Shown one piece after another: positions 9,689 to 17,712 of a stretch of DNA of 64,000 nucleotides (position 1 is the first letter of the stretch; every line of letters starts with the position of its first letter). The stretch covers positions 62,001 through 126,000 of the forward strand of contig NZ_PJRT01000007.1 of NCBI RefSeq assembly GCF_002858935.1. Reading direction: 5' to 3'. Position numbers and translations under genes: made by a program. Source of the stretch: Pantoea endophytica (GTDB lineage: Bacteria > Pseudomonadota > Gammaproteobacteria > Enterobacterales > Enterobacteriaceae). The notes beneath the pieces were generated by a model. That model saw nothing but the letters and a program-made list of their open reading frames with translations. It was not told the origin of the DNA and ran no database searches.

Positions 9689-11248
9689 ATGGAAGATAAT
9701 AAGCTAACGGGCCTGAACCGCTGGCTGTCGGATTTTCTGACGCCAGTCAGTGCCCCTCAATGGCCAGGAGAAATTCCACACGAGGTTGACCCACCAATTG
9801 GCAAGTTGCGCGGTAGCCGGTCCGACGGCGTCTATATTTATCGTGGCATTCCCTACGCGCAGCCACCGGTGGGAACGCGTCGTTTTGCGCCTCCTGTTCC
9901 AGTTCATCCATGGGAAGGCATCAAAGATGCGACTCAGTTTGGACCGATGAGCTATCAAGATGGCGAGGGTAATTTCTCCGAAGACTGCCTGTATCTGAAT
10001 ATCTGGAGCCCGGAGGTCAGTAATACAGCGGCACTTCCGGTTTACGTTTTTATTCATGGTGGCGGCTACGTTTTAGGAAGTGGCTCCCAACCACTTTACG
10101 AAGGAAAACACCTGGCTCAGCAAGGTATCGTGGTTGTCACTCTGAACTATCGTCTGGGCACTTTGGGCTTTCTGCCCTCTGCTGCGGCGTATGAAGAACA
10201 TGGCACTACGGGAAACTGGGGGCTCCTCGATATTGTTTCTGCTCTCGAATGGGTAAAGGAAAATATCCGTGCATTTGGTGGCGATCCTTCGCGCGTCACG
10301 GTTGGGGGAGAATCAGCTGGCTCTTACGCGGTCAGTACGCTGATTGTTTCTCCGCTTGCGAAAGGCTTATTTGACCAGGCGATTATGCAAAGCGGAAGTC
10401 TGCCCAACGCCACGGCGGTTGCGCCAGAAAATGTTCTCTCTCTTGAACAGGCCCACGGTAAGGCATCACGTTTTTTTGATAAGTTGGGATTGAAGGATGA
10501 TGCAAAAGGTCTGGCCGCTTTAAGGGAAGAGCCTGCCTATAAATTGCTGGCCGTATCTGCACAGTCAACACTGCAGCCGCCGCAAGTCGCCGGTTTCTGG
10601 CCCGTGCCTGACGGGCATGTTTATCATGCTGACCCCATTGAAACTGTCGCGAAAGGTGAGATAAACCCGGTCAGGTTGCTTGCAGGGTTTAATACCGATG
10701 AAGGCAGCCTTTTCGTACCGCCAGATGCGACTGAACAGCAATATGTCTCATTAATTAATAGTGCCTTTGGTGACAGTGCCGCTGAGGTTTTGCAACGTTT
10801 TCCGGTCAATATGGAACACAGCGCTGCTGCACGCATGAACCAACTCATTACGCTGGGATTACTGCGCAGCGGTCTATATCTGTATGCGGATACGCTGGCA
10901 CGTCACCGCGAAGTCTATATCTATCATTTCGATTATGTCGATCCGGATATCGCTGCGACAGGATTGGGCGTTATTCATGGCTCTGAGTTAAAGTTTATTT
11001 TCAATAATCTTATCGATCATGATAACTGGAATGATGATTCGATTCAGGTTGCGCGCGAAGTGCAATCGGCGTGGATTAATTTTATTAAGTTTGGCAATCC
11101 CAATGCGCCGTCTGAAAACCAGCTATGGCAAAAATATGATTCCGCGTCGCCGCAAGAGATGCATATTGCTGAAGAAAGAACTATGCAGCCGGTTTTAGAC
11201 CGGGATGATGTGGTGTTCATTAATCAACGATTACAACGTCAGCGCTAA
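9689..11248 (+). CDS. type-B carboxylesterase (alpha/beta hydrolase)
   Basis: A 519-residue carboxylesterase/lipase of the type-B family. Visible motifs are the oxyanion-hole HGGGY near residue 123, the EDCLYLNIW signature near 98 and the nucleophile Ser209 in GESAGS; a downstream GVIHGSEL probably holds the catalytic His. No signal peptide, so cytoplasmic. The family hydrolyses carboxylic esters of varied xenobiotics. The start is at ATG 9689, with CGAGG 8 nt upstream; a TTG at 9668 is less likely. It is divergent from a LysR gene, a common arrangement for an inducible esterase. Confidence 0.9.
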   Translation: MEDNKLTGLNRWLSDFLTPVSAPQWPGEIPHEVDPPIGKLRGSRSDGVYIYRGIPYAQPPVGTRRFAPPVPVHPWEGIKDATQFGPMSYQDGEGNFSEDCLYLNIWSPEVSNTAALPVYVFIHGGGYVLGSGSQPLYEGKHLAQQGIVVVTLNYRLGTLGFLPSAAAYEEHGTTGNWGLLDIVSALEWVKENIRAFGGDPSRVTVGGESAGSYAVSTLIVSPLAKGLFDQAIMQSGSLPNATAVAPENVLSLEQAHGKASRFFDKLGLKDDAKGLAALREEPAYKLLAVSAQSTLQPPQVAGFWPVPDGHVYHADPIETVAKGEINPVRLLAGFNTDEGSLFVPPDATEQQYVSLINSAFGDSAAEVLQRFPVNMEHSAAARMNQLITLGLLRSGLYLYADTLARHREVYIYHFDYVDPDIAATGLGVIHGSELKFIFNNLIDHDNWNDDSIQVAREVQSAWINFIKFGNPNAPSENQLWQKYDSASPQEMHIAEERTMQPVLDRDDVVFINQRLQRQR

Positions 11249-11261
11249 ATCAGTGTTATCA

Positions 11262-11292
11262 TTAATAGCGGCATATAATTAGCCGCTATTAA
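11262..11292. terminator. bidirectional terminator-like hairpin between convergent genes
   Basis: TTAATAGCGGC and GCCGCTATTAA form a perfect 11-bp stem around a 9-nt loop. It sits exactly between the stops of the esterase (11248) and the convergent gene (11294). The A/T ends give short U tracts on both strands. Confidence 0.7.
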
Positions 11293-11293
11293 A

Positions 11294-11989
11294 TCACTCG
11301 CTTACAGGTGTGACTTTTAAATCTTTGAACCATGCAACCGTGCCTGACTCAATCCAGATGCCAACACCACCCTGTGCTGAACTACCCAACTTGAGGTCAT
11401 TGACCATGAAGGCAGGTGTGGGATTGTTATTCAAATACAGTGTGGCATGCTGACCAGTGACCACGATTTTCATATGTATCCATTGGTCAGGTTCGATATC
11501 AGCGTAGGTTTCATAGCGTTCCGGGGCTTCTTTACGCAGCCTATCGAAACGAAAGTTTGGATAGGCAAAATACTGAACGCTGTGATTACGACGAACTTGA
11601 TCCTGCGACTGGCTATTGGTTGGACGTAGGTAAATGTTTTCAAAACTGCCATCTGGCTGAATGCGAAATGACACACCCGCAAAACCTCTCGCGTAGTCAG
11701 GCGCTCCTGTCGCCAGCGTACTGGCAAGATCTACTTCAATAATACCGTTATGAAAGCTGACGGGTAACCATGCCATGAAGTTACGATCGGTTAATGTCTC
11801 TTTGTTTGGATCTTGCCAGTGATTGGAGGGTAAAGACATCCGCAATGCTTTACTTCCTTTGAAATTATCGTCCTCCAATGTGACACCTATCAAGTTAAAT
11901 TCCTCAACAGGCTTAAGTAGCGCTGTATTGGCATCTGAGCTGAAGGCAAGAATGCAGCCAACCGTTAACAATCCACTTTTTTTAATCAT
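11294..11989 (-). CDS. exported concanavalin/LamG-fold protein of unknown function
   Basis: A 231-residue protein with an apparent signal peptide (MIKKSGLLTVGCILAFSS) followed by a beta-rich domain. GIIEVDLAS, GFAGVSFRI, YLRPTN, HMKIVVTG and ATLYLNNN are the pattern of concanavalin-like domains (DUF1080 / 3-keto-disaccharide hydrolase-like or LamG-like). Such domains bind or cleave saccharides. No catalytic motif is clear to me. Convergent with the esterase. Probably periplasmic; function not assigned. Confidence 0.7.
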   Translation of the reverse strand: MIKKSGLLTVGCILAFSSDANTALLKPVEEFNLIGVTLEDDNFKGSKALRMSLPSNHWQDPNKETLTDRNFMAWLPVSFHNGIIEVDLASTLATGAPDYARGFAGVSFRIQPDGSFENIYLRPTNSQSQDQVRRNHSVQYFAYPNFRFDRLRKEAPERYETYADIEPDQWIHMKIVVTGQHATLYLNNNPTPAFMVNDLKLGSSAQGGVGIWIESGTVAWFKDLKVTPVSE

Positions 11990-12237
11990 GAGTGACGGCC
12001 TTAAAAATTGAGTCGTGTTTTCGTCAGATTACGATAGGCGCATTACTGATAAGGATAAATATTAACGTGGTATCGACAGAATATATGTTTTGTTTGGAAT
12101 AGCCTTAATCAGGTCTATCCATGTCAAAATATTAAGTAATGGAGAATGTAAGTCTTTGCTGTTGGCACACGCAGATAGGTATATTTTTAACACGCCTCCT
12201 AATGCTGTAAAAACGACTTGAATGCCTTGGCCAGCTT

Positions 12238-12555
12238 TCATGAAGAACCTGAAGTAATGTGATGGATTATATCCACAACAGAATCCAATTCGATTTCAGG
12301 ATAGTGTTCACGCATGCCCAGAAGTAACCCATCATCTGTCCACTCGTTCTGCCTACCCAGATAAAAGGCAACTGCAGATAACGGCATCTTCTCGACCTTA
12401 GTCACCAACACTAAGATCTTATCCGAAACATCCGAAGCATTTACGTACAACATTGGGCCCGGGACTATCTTCTTCTCCCGCCAGCGTATGGTATGCGTTT
12501 TAAGTCCTGACCGAACTTCAGGTAGCAAGCGTGAAACGATTTTAAGGCTCTGCAC
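12238..12555 (-). CDS. ASCH-domain protein
   Basis: A 105-residue protein built on an ASCH (PUA-like) fold. The segment EVRSGLKTHTIRWREKK followed by a short strand and VTKVEKMPLSAV is the usual ASCH pattern. ASCH proteins bind RNA or nucleosides; one characterised branch (YqfB) is an N4-acetylcytidine amidohydrolase. This protein is of similar length, but an enzymatic role is only a guess. The start is GTG with a strong GAAGGAG 7 nt upstream. It stands alone; the 248 bp on its left show no gene. Confidence 0.8.
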   Translation of the reverse strand: MQSLKIVSRLLPEVRSGLKTHTIRWREKKIVPGPMLYVNASDVSDKILVLVTKVEKMPLSAVAFYLGRQNEWTDDGLLLGMREHYPEIELDSVVDIIHHITSGSS

Positions 12556-12758
12556 AAATACTCCTTCAAGGTTAAGAGTGGGTTATCGCTAAGCATAATA
12601 GGACGCAGAGGTGCGCTGATAAGATATGCCTATCAGCGCGATAGTTAGCCCGATCACAATACCAGCATTTATTGTTAACATTGAAATGGTAACCATGGTT
12701 ATCATTATTCCATCGAAAGCAAACAAGCTTTCAACCATACATACTAAGGAATATGACC

Positions 12759-12974
12759 ATGAAAACTATCAAAGCAATGTCTATCGCCGCTGTAGCCGCT
12801 CTTTCACTGATGTCAGCAGCAAGCTTCGCGCAGAGCGTTACTGCGACTTCCCTGACACTGGATGGTGCTGAAGCGAAAATCGCCGCACAGGCACAGCAGC
12901 AGGGCCAACAGTATAAAATTCTTGAAGCCAGCAATGGCAATGTTGTTCACATGACCGCTGAGCTGTACAAATAA
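12759..12974 (+). CDS. DUF1471 (YhcN/BhsA/McbA-family) periplasmic stress protein
   Basis: A 71-residue precursor: signal peptide MKTIKAMSIAAVAALSLMS ending near SFA, then a short DUF1471 domain (SVTATSLTLDGAEAKIAAQ) closing with VVHMTAELYK. Members are small periplasmic proteins induced by acid, peroxide, metals or chlorine. The start at 12759 is preferred over an ATG six bases upstream because AAGGA is 8 nt away. It stands alone and ends in a clear terminator, so it is monocistronic. Confidence 0.88.
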   Translation: MKTIKAMSIAAVAALSLMSAASFAQSVTATSLTLDGAEAKIAAQAQQQGQQYKILEASNGNVVHMTAELYK

Positions 12975-13003
12975 CGGATGGTCTCAAATGGAAGTTCCAG
13001 AAG

Positions 13004-13029
13004 AGGTCACCCTATGGGCGGCCTTTTTT
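13004..13029 (+). terminator. terminator of the DUF1471 gene
   Basis: AGGTCACCC pairs with GGGCGGCCT (9-bp stem with one G-U pair and one mismatch, 3-nt loop), followed by a run of T, 29 bp past the stop. Confidence 0.75.
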
Positions 13030-13267
13030 GCGTTTGAATCTATAAGGTGTTTTTGCCTTGTCCCCGGTTCACTAAAACACTTAGGTGTTATCTAGGGCCC
13101 TGTTCTCAGCTTAAAACAAATTGAATTATTGATAAGCCTGTAAAAAGGTTAACTCCAGAAATCAGCCTAACCACAGCAGCTATGCCCAAATAAAGAATCG
13201 CTTGTCGCCCACAACAATCCTTCATAAATTCTCTTACACCCCAACCCAATTATCGTAGGCCGCAGAG

Positions 13268-13726
13268 ATGAGTGAGTTCGTTACAGAGGAGTGGAACAAA
13301 GAGGGTTATTTAATCAGCACGGATGAAAATAAACTGGACCTCGCCGCCATACACCGTTATCTCACCACCTCGACATGGGCAGCAGGCATTGATGAAGAGA
13401 CGGTTTATACTTCGGTACAAAACAGCCTTAACTTTGGTCTTTACCATCAGGGCGAACAAATTGGGTTTGCGCGGCTCATCACGGATTACGCCACCTTCGC
13501 TTATCTGTGCGATGTTTACGTGCTCGACGCGTATCAGGGAAATGGCCTGGCACGCTGGTTGATGGCGTGTATTCATGCGCATCCGGTTTTCGCGCGGCTG
13601 CGCAGAATTACGCTGTTCACCAGCACGGCGCCGTGGCTGTATGAAAAGTTTGGCTATCAACCGGTTAACCAGCCGAATTACGCGTGGACGATTACCCGGC
13701 CTGATATCTACAAAAACAAAGCGTGA
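13268..13726 (+). CDS. GNAT-family N-acetyltransferase
   Basis: A 152-residue GNAT acetyltransferase. The acetyl-CoA binding motif V-x-x-x-Y-Q-G-x-G-x-A appears as VLDAYQGNGLARWLM near residue 80, preceded by the beta strand IGFARLITDYATFAYL. It transfers acetyl from acetyl-CoA to an amine; the acceptor cannot be told. Its stop is 6 bp from the convergent reductase stop. This gene lies near the point where base composition becomes GC-rich. Confidence 0.88.
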   Translation: MSEFVTEEWNKEGYLISTDENKLDLAAIHRYLTTSTWAAGIDEETVYTSVQNSLNFGLYHQGEQIGFARLITDYATFAYLCDVYVLDAYQGNGLARWLMACIHAHPVFARLRRITLFTSTAPWLYEKFGYQPVNQPNYAWTITRPDIYKNKA

Positions 13727-13732
13727 TAAATC

Positions 13733-15775
13733 TCACAGCGCCAGCTGAATCGCCTGCACCTCATCCTCCTGCTGCGCCGGCCGCGCGCAGCAGATCAGCA
13801 CTTCATCATCCGCCACTTGCGCGCTCGGTGGCGTTGGGTAAGTCACCGCGCCTTGCAGCAGTTTGGTTTTACAGCTGCCGCAATGTCCGGCGCGACAGCT
13901 GTACGCTGGGCTCAGGCCACGCGCTTCAGCCAGCTCAAGCAGCGAACCGGTATCCGGCGTCCAACGCGCCTCTTTCAGTGAATCCATGAACTTCACCGGC
14001 ACCGATTGGGTTGCTATCGGCAACAGCGGTTTTGCTTCTTTAACAATATCGTTGGTGCGCTGCAGCGACGATGGCCCAAAGGCTTCGGCGTGAATGCGAT
14101 CGTCGGCGATATTCAAGGCGCGCAGCCCGTCGTACAGCGCCTGGGTAAATTGCGGCGGACCGCACAGATAGAAGTCGTAATCGTTAAACGGCAGCACCCG
14201 CGAGAGCAGCGCCATATCGATGCGGCCGGCAAAATCGTAATCAACATCCGGTTCTGCATCCGCCGTCTGGCTTAGCACGCGCACCAGTTTCACCGCGCCG
14301 TGCGCCGCCGCCAGCAACTGGTCGAGTTCGCGCACAAAAGGGCGCTCGGCTTTGCTGCGCGCCGACTGGAACAGAAACGTAGGGCGCAGGCGCTGTTTGC
14401 GCACTCCTTCGTATATCAGATGTCGCAGCATCGCCAGCATCGGCGTGATGCCCACGCCGGCGGCAAGCAGCACCGCCGGACGTGGTTCGCTGGCGTCGAG
14501 AGTAAAATCACCCGCCGGCGCACGCGCTTCCAGCGTATCTCCGGTGTGGAGATGATCGTGCAGGTAACGCGAAACCACGCCATCGCGCTTGACGCTGATG
14601 CGGTAAAAATTCTCCGATGGCGCGACCGAAAGCGTGTAGGCGCGCATCAGCGGCTTATCCGTACCGGGCAACTGCAGGCGAATCGGCAGATGTTGACCGG
14701 CCAGATGCGGCAACAGACCCGCGCCATCATCCGGCACTAAATGAAACGAGCGGATCGTGGCGCTCTCATCCACCACCTTAATCACCTTGAGCGGACGCCA
14801 GCGCGAAGCCAGATCTGCTGCACGCAGGCGTTCGGCGGCGGCTTGCCAGTCGCCGGTCATCAGCGAACTGGGTGCGACGCCATCCGGCGGCGTTAACCAG
14901 CGTAAGGCGAGGGCGGCACGACGACGCACGATACGGCGCGGGCGAAACGTCCACAGCCGCTCGGCACCCTGAAAAGCGGCGATCTCGGGCGAGTCGAGAA
15001 TCACTTCGGCATCGCCGCTCAGTTGCAGCGTGTCGCCGCTGGCGTAATCAACAAACAGCAATCCCGCTTTGCCATTATGGTGAATGTTGCCCAGCGTGGA
15101 GAAAAACAGATTGCCGTTGAAGTCGGGAATGGTCAGCAGACCATCTTCGCTGACGCGCACGAAACCCGGTTTGCCGCCGCGATGCGAGGCATCAACCTGG
15201 CGTTCGGCATAGGTGGCGACGTAGAAGGTATCCGCCGCGCCGATGCTGGCGCGCGCGGCATCATCCAGCGCGCTCAGGGTTTCCACCTCACCGCGATAAG
15301 GTTCGGCGGGAGGATGTGCAAAGTGAAAGTCACGCAGCTGGATATAGCGCGGGCAGTTGCCAAAACTCTGCTCCACCTGCACGCGAAAACCAGCGCCAAT
15401 CGCCTGCAGCACGCCGTTCATGCGGTTACGTCGCCGCGTGTGCAGTTCGATGCCGAGCAGCCCAATCGGCGCGCCATCATGCATGCCCGCCGCCGCGGGA
15501 TCGCCTTGATGCGGACGCGCCTCGATATCCAGCGTGGTGGCATTGGGCGAGAAGATAAAACCGGGTTGGCCTTCCAGCAGCGTGGCCCACGCATCGCCGT
15601 GCGCATCCACGCTGCCCGCCACAATAAACGGCAGCTGCGCGTAGAAGTCGCGGTGTTGATCTGGCATGTGATCGCGGATCACACGCTGGCCGACGTCCGC
15701 CATGCGCTCCGCCACGCCCGCCTGTTGCTGAAGCGCAATTTCACCCTGATGCCAAACCGGCAGTTTCTTGCTCAT
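13733..15775 (-). CDS. PNPOx-like / ferredoxin reductase / 2Fe-2S ferredoxin fusion flavoprotein
   Basis: A 680-residue three-part protein. Residues about 1-310 form a pyridoxamine-5'-phosphate-oxidase-like split-barrel (FYAQLPFIVAGSVDAHG, FIFSPNATTLDI). About 325-570 is a ferredoxin-NADP+ reductase module, with FAD motif RAYTLS, nucleotide motif AAGVGITPM and LCGPPQF. The last 90 residues are a plant-type [2Fe-2S] ferredoxin, C-x4-C-x2-C in SCRAGHCGSC plus a distal Cys in LICCARP. NAD(P)H electrons would pass through FAD and the cluster, perhaps to the N-terminal flavin-type domain. The start at 15775 drops a 19-residue leader overlapping the GST stop. It lies 10 bp after the GST gene, so the two form an operon. 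Substrate unknown. Confidence 0.88.
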   Translation of the reverse strand: MSKKLPVWHQGEIALQQQAGVAERMADVGQRVIRDHMPDQHRDFYAQLPFIVAGSVDAHGDAWATLLEGQPGFIFSPNATTLDIEARPHQGDPAAAGMHDGAPIGLLGIELHTRRRNRMNGVLQAIGAGFRVQVEQSFGNCPRYIQLRDFHFAHPPAEPYRGEVETLSALDDAARASIGAADTFYVATYAERQVDASHRGGKPGFVRVSEDGLLTIPDFNGNLFFSTLGNIHHNGKAGLLFVDYASGDTLQLSGDAEVILDSPEIAAFQGAERLWTFRPRRIVRRRAALALRWLTPPDGVAPSSLMTGDWQAAAERLRAADLASRWRPLKVIKVVDESATIRSFHLVPDDGAGLLPHLAGQHLPIRLQLPGTDKPLMRAYTLSVAPSENFYRISVKRDGVVSRYLHDHLHTGDTLEARAPAGDFTLDASEPRPAVLLAAGVGITPMLAMLRHLIYEGVRKQRLRPTFLFQSARSKAERPFVRELDQLLAAAHGAVKLVRVLSQTADAEPDVDYDFAGRIDMALLSRVLPFNDYDFYLCGPPQFTQALYDGLRALNIADDRIHAEAFGPSSLQRTNDIVKEAKPLLPIATQSVPVKFMDSLKEARWTPDTGSLLELAEARGLSPAYSCRAGHCGSCKTKLLQGAVTYPTPPSAQVADDEVLICCARPAQQEDEVQAIQLAL

Positions 15776-15785
15776 GATGGTGGAC

Positions 15786-16403
15786 TCAGGCGATGCTGCG
15801 CAGGCCAGCCGCAGTTTGGGGGAAGGGCACAAAGCCCGGCAGCGCTTCGATGCGACGCAACAGCGCGTTCACCGCCGGATAGCCGGAGAGATCGACATTG
15901 CCTTCTGGCGCACCCACGATATAGCTGTACTGCGCAACGTCGGCAATAGTCGGGCGATCGCCAACCAGCCATTCACGGCCTTCAAGATGCTGCTCAATGC
16001 GTGACAGCACCAGATGCGCGCGGGCAATCACCTCTTCAGGATTGAACGGGCGGCCAAACACGGTAATCAAACGCGCCGCGGCTGGACCAAAGGCGATATC
16101 ACCGGCTGCCACGGTGAGCCAGCGCTGTACCGCCGCCGCGCCCAGCGCATCTTCCGGCAGCCATTCGCTGCGACCGCTTTTCTTCGCCAGATAGACCAGA
16201 ATGGCGTTGGAATCGGCAATAAACACGCCGTCATCCTCCAGCACCGGCACCTGACCAAACGGATTCATGGCGAGGAATTCCGGCGTTTTGTTTTCGCCAG
16301 ATTTGAGATCAACATCGATGACTTCATGCGGTAAATCCAGCAGCGACAGGAACAGACGTGCGCGGTGAGCATGACCAGAAAGCGGGAAGTGATAGAGTTT
16401 CAT
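15786..16403 (-). CDS. glutathione S-transferase family protein
   Basis: A 205-residue GST. The N-terminal thioredoxin fold has [17 protein letters not shown], where Ser9 is the likely glutathione-activating residue, and the cis-Pro segment [10 protein letters not shown] with the glutathione-binding DSNAI. The C-terminal half is helical with the N-capping box [10 protein letters not shown]. It would conjugate glutathione to electrophiles or carry out thiol exchange. AAGGAA precedes the ATG. First gene of a two-gene operon with the reductase-ferredoxin fusion, suggesting joint detoxification of an electrophile. Confidence 0.9.
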   Translation of the reverse strand: MKLYHFPLSGHAHRARLFLSLLDLPHEVIDVDLKSGENKTPEFLAMNPFGQVPVLEDDGVFIADSNAILVYLAKKSGRSEWLPEDALGAAAVQRWLTVAAGDIAFGPAAARLITVFGRPFNPEEVIARAHLVLSRIEQHLEGREWLVGDRPTIADVAQYSYIVGAPEGNVDLSGYPAVNALLRRIEALPGFVPFPQTAAGLRSIA

Positions 16404-16532
16404 GTTGCGGTTCCTTAGGTGTTGCTCGGGATAATCCCGAGCCTTGCCATAAGGTTCGCACAGACAATTTAGCGGCAGAATAGCCGGGTTAGCGAAGTCA
16501 TTGTTGCGAAAAATGGAAGAATCGTGCCGGAG

Positions 16533-17045
16533 CTACTTCTTAGCTTCCACGCCTGGCGTAGCGGAGCGAACCAAATACTGTTCGGTCACGTCCGGCAAAT
16601 GCGTCAAGGTCCAGTCGGCCATGGCGATTTCCTGCTCACGGATGCGCGAGAAGATATCGGCACTTTCGTGATCGTTGAGATGCTGCGCCGCCGCAATCAG
16701 TGAGGTGTAACTGGCAATCTCAAGGTGCTCAAACACGTGGCCGCTGATCGCGCCTTTCACCACTTCATCTTCCACCATCACGCCGCCAATCGACTGACCG
16801 AAAGCAGAGATTTTGCCGGCGAGGTCTTTCAATACCGATTGAGAAGTGGAGTAGCGATCGATCACGCTCTGCACCAGCGTCTGATGTTCACGGGTCTCAA
16901 CAATATGCTGTTCGATACGCAGTTTAAGGTCGGGATAGTGTTCAAGGCGCGAGGCCATTTTTTCCAGCATGCTTTCAGCCTGTTTTTCCATGGCATGGGC
17001 ATCTTTTACCCAATCGAGAAAGTGCTCTTCGCTGTTGTGGCTCAT
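16533..17045 (-). CDS. yciE: ferritin-like DUF892 stress protein YciE
   Basis: A 170-residue four-helix ferritin-like protein of the DUF892 family. It tracks E. coli YciE closely as remembered (WVKDAHAMEKQAESMLEKM near the N terminus and a C terminus ending GVEAKK). Glu/His positions (EKQAES, EHLEIASYTSL) could bind a di-iron centre; the biochemical role is unproven. In E. coli the yciGFE genes are RpoS- and osmotically induced. Here yciG lies just upstream on the same strand (70 bp), and the intervening yciF is absent. Confidence 0.9.
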   Translation of the reverse strand: MSHNSEEHFLDWVKDAHAMEKQAESMLEKMASRLEHYPDLKLRIEQHIVETREHQTLVQSVIDRYSTSQSVLKDLAGKISAFGQSIGGVMVEDEVVKGAISGHVFEHLEIASYTSLIAAAQHLNDHESADIFSRIREQEIAMADWTLTHLPDVTEQYLVRSATPGVEAKK

Positions 17046-17115
17046 AATATTTTCCTGACAAATAAATAAAAGGAGATTGCGGCTGTTGCCGAATTACCGG
17101 CCAGCCGCAATAACG

Positions 17116-17298
17116 TTATGCGGGAGATTTATCGACGACTCGACGGCTTTTTTTACCGCCTTTTCGTCCCGCTTCAATCGCACGCTCTGGATTATTACGA
17201 AAATTGCCGCCGCTTAATTGGCCGCCTTTTTTACCCGCTTCGCGGGCTCTTTCCGGGTCCATGGCAAAATTGCCAGAACCGCCACGTGGTGCTGTCAT
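17116..17298 (-). CDS. yciG: KGG-repeat stress protein YciG
   Basis: A 60-residue, Gly/Lys-rich, intrinsically hydrophilic protein with KGG motifs (EAGKKGGQLSGGNF and EAGRKGGKKS), as in E. coli YciG. The start at 17298 is preceded by GAGGT; an in-frame start 39 bp upstream adds an unrelated hydrophobic leader. Members are induced by RpoS in stationary phase and starvation, and in some enterobacteria affect motility or stress tolerance. Probably co-transcribed with yciE. Confidence 0.9.
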   Translation of the reverse strand: MTAPRGGSGNFAMDPERAREAGKKGGQLSGGNFRNNPERAIEAGRKGGKKSRRVVDKSPA

Positions 17299-17712
17299 AA
17301 TGAATACCTCAGATAAAGGGGATAACGCATATTTCATTTGCTACTTAAGGTTAGCCCTAAAAGCCAAACGTACAACCAATTGAAATTAGGAATTATCCTA
17401 AGGGTATTGAAATCGTTCAGTTATTTTTTATACTTAAAAAAAGTTGATTTGATAAAAAAGATAATTAAAAATTCGCGATTAATGGATGAGATAAAATAAT
17501 TGACCGCTGCGCTTATAATTTTTTTCTCTTCCAACGTGATGAAATGAATTAACATTCCTGATGCTTTTATTTTTTTCTCAGACAGAGAGTGGCGACCAGA
17601 TCATTAGCCATAATCTTAAAAGGGGTTTAATAAATATAAATGCTAATAAAAAGGGATTATTTTAAGCGAAGCGCACTATTTCTGCTTTTTAACCATAAAT
17701 AGTGCGTTGGGA
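17299..17712. other. AT-rich intergenic region
   Basis: About 410 bp without a credible ORF, distinctly AT-rich against GC-rich flanks. It should hold the yciG promoter at its left end. CGCACTATTT (17672-17681) and AAATAGTGCG (17697-17706) form a perfect 10-bp stem that may end the leftward MFS transcript, though no clean U tract follows. Confidence 0.5.

Noticed and set aside
15023-15949. Long rightward ORF (308 codons) inside the reductase-ferredoxin fusion
   Set aside because: Exact antisense of a multi-domain gene with intact motifs; such open frames are common opposite GC-rich genes. Sequence is rich in Arg/His/Ala with no domain.
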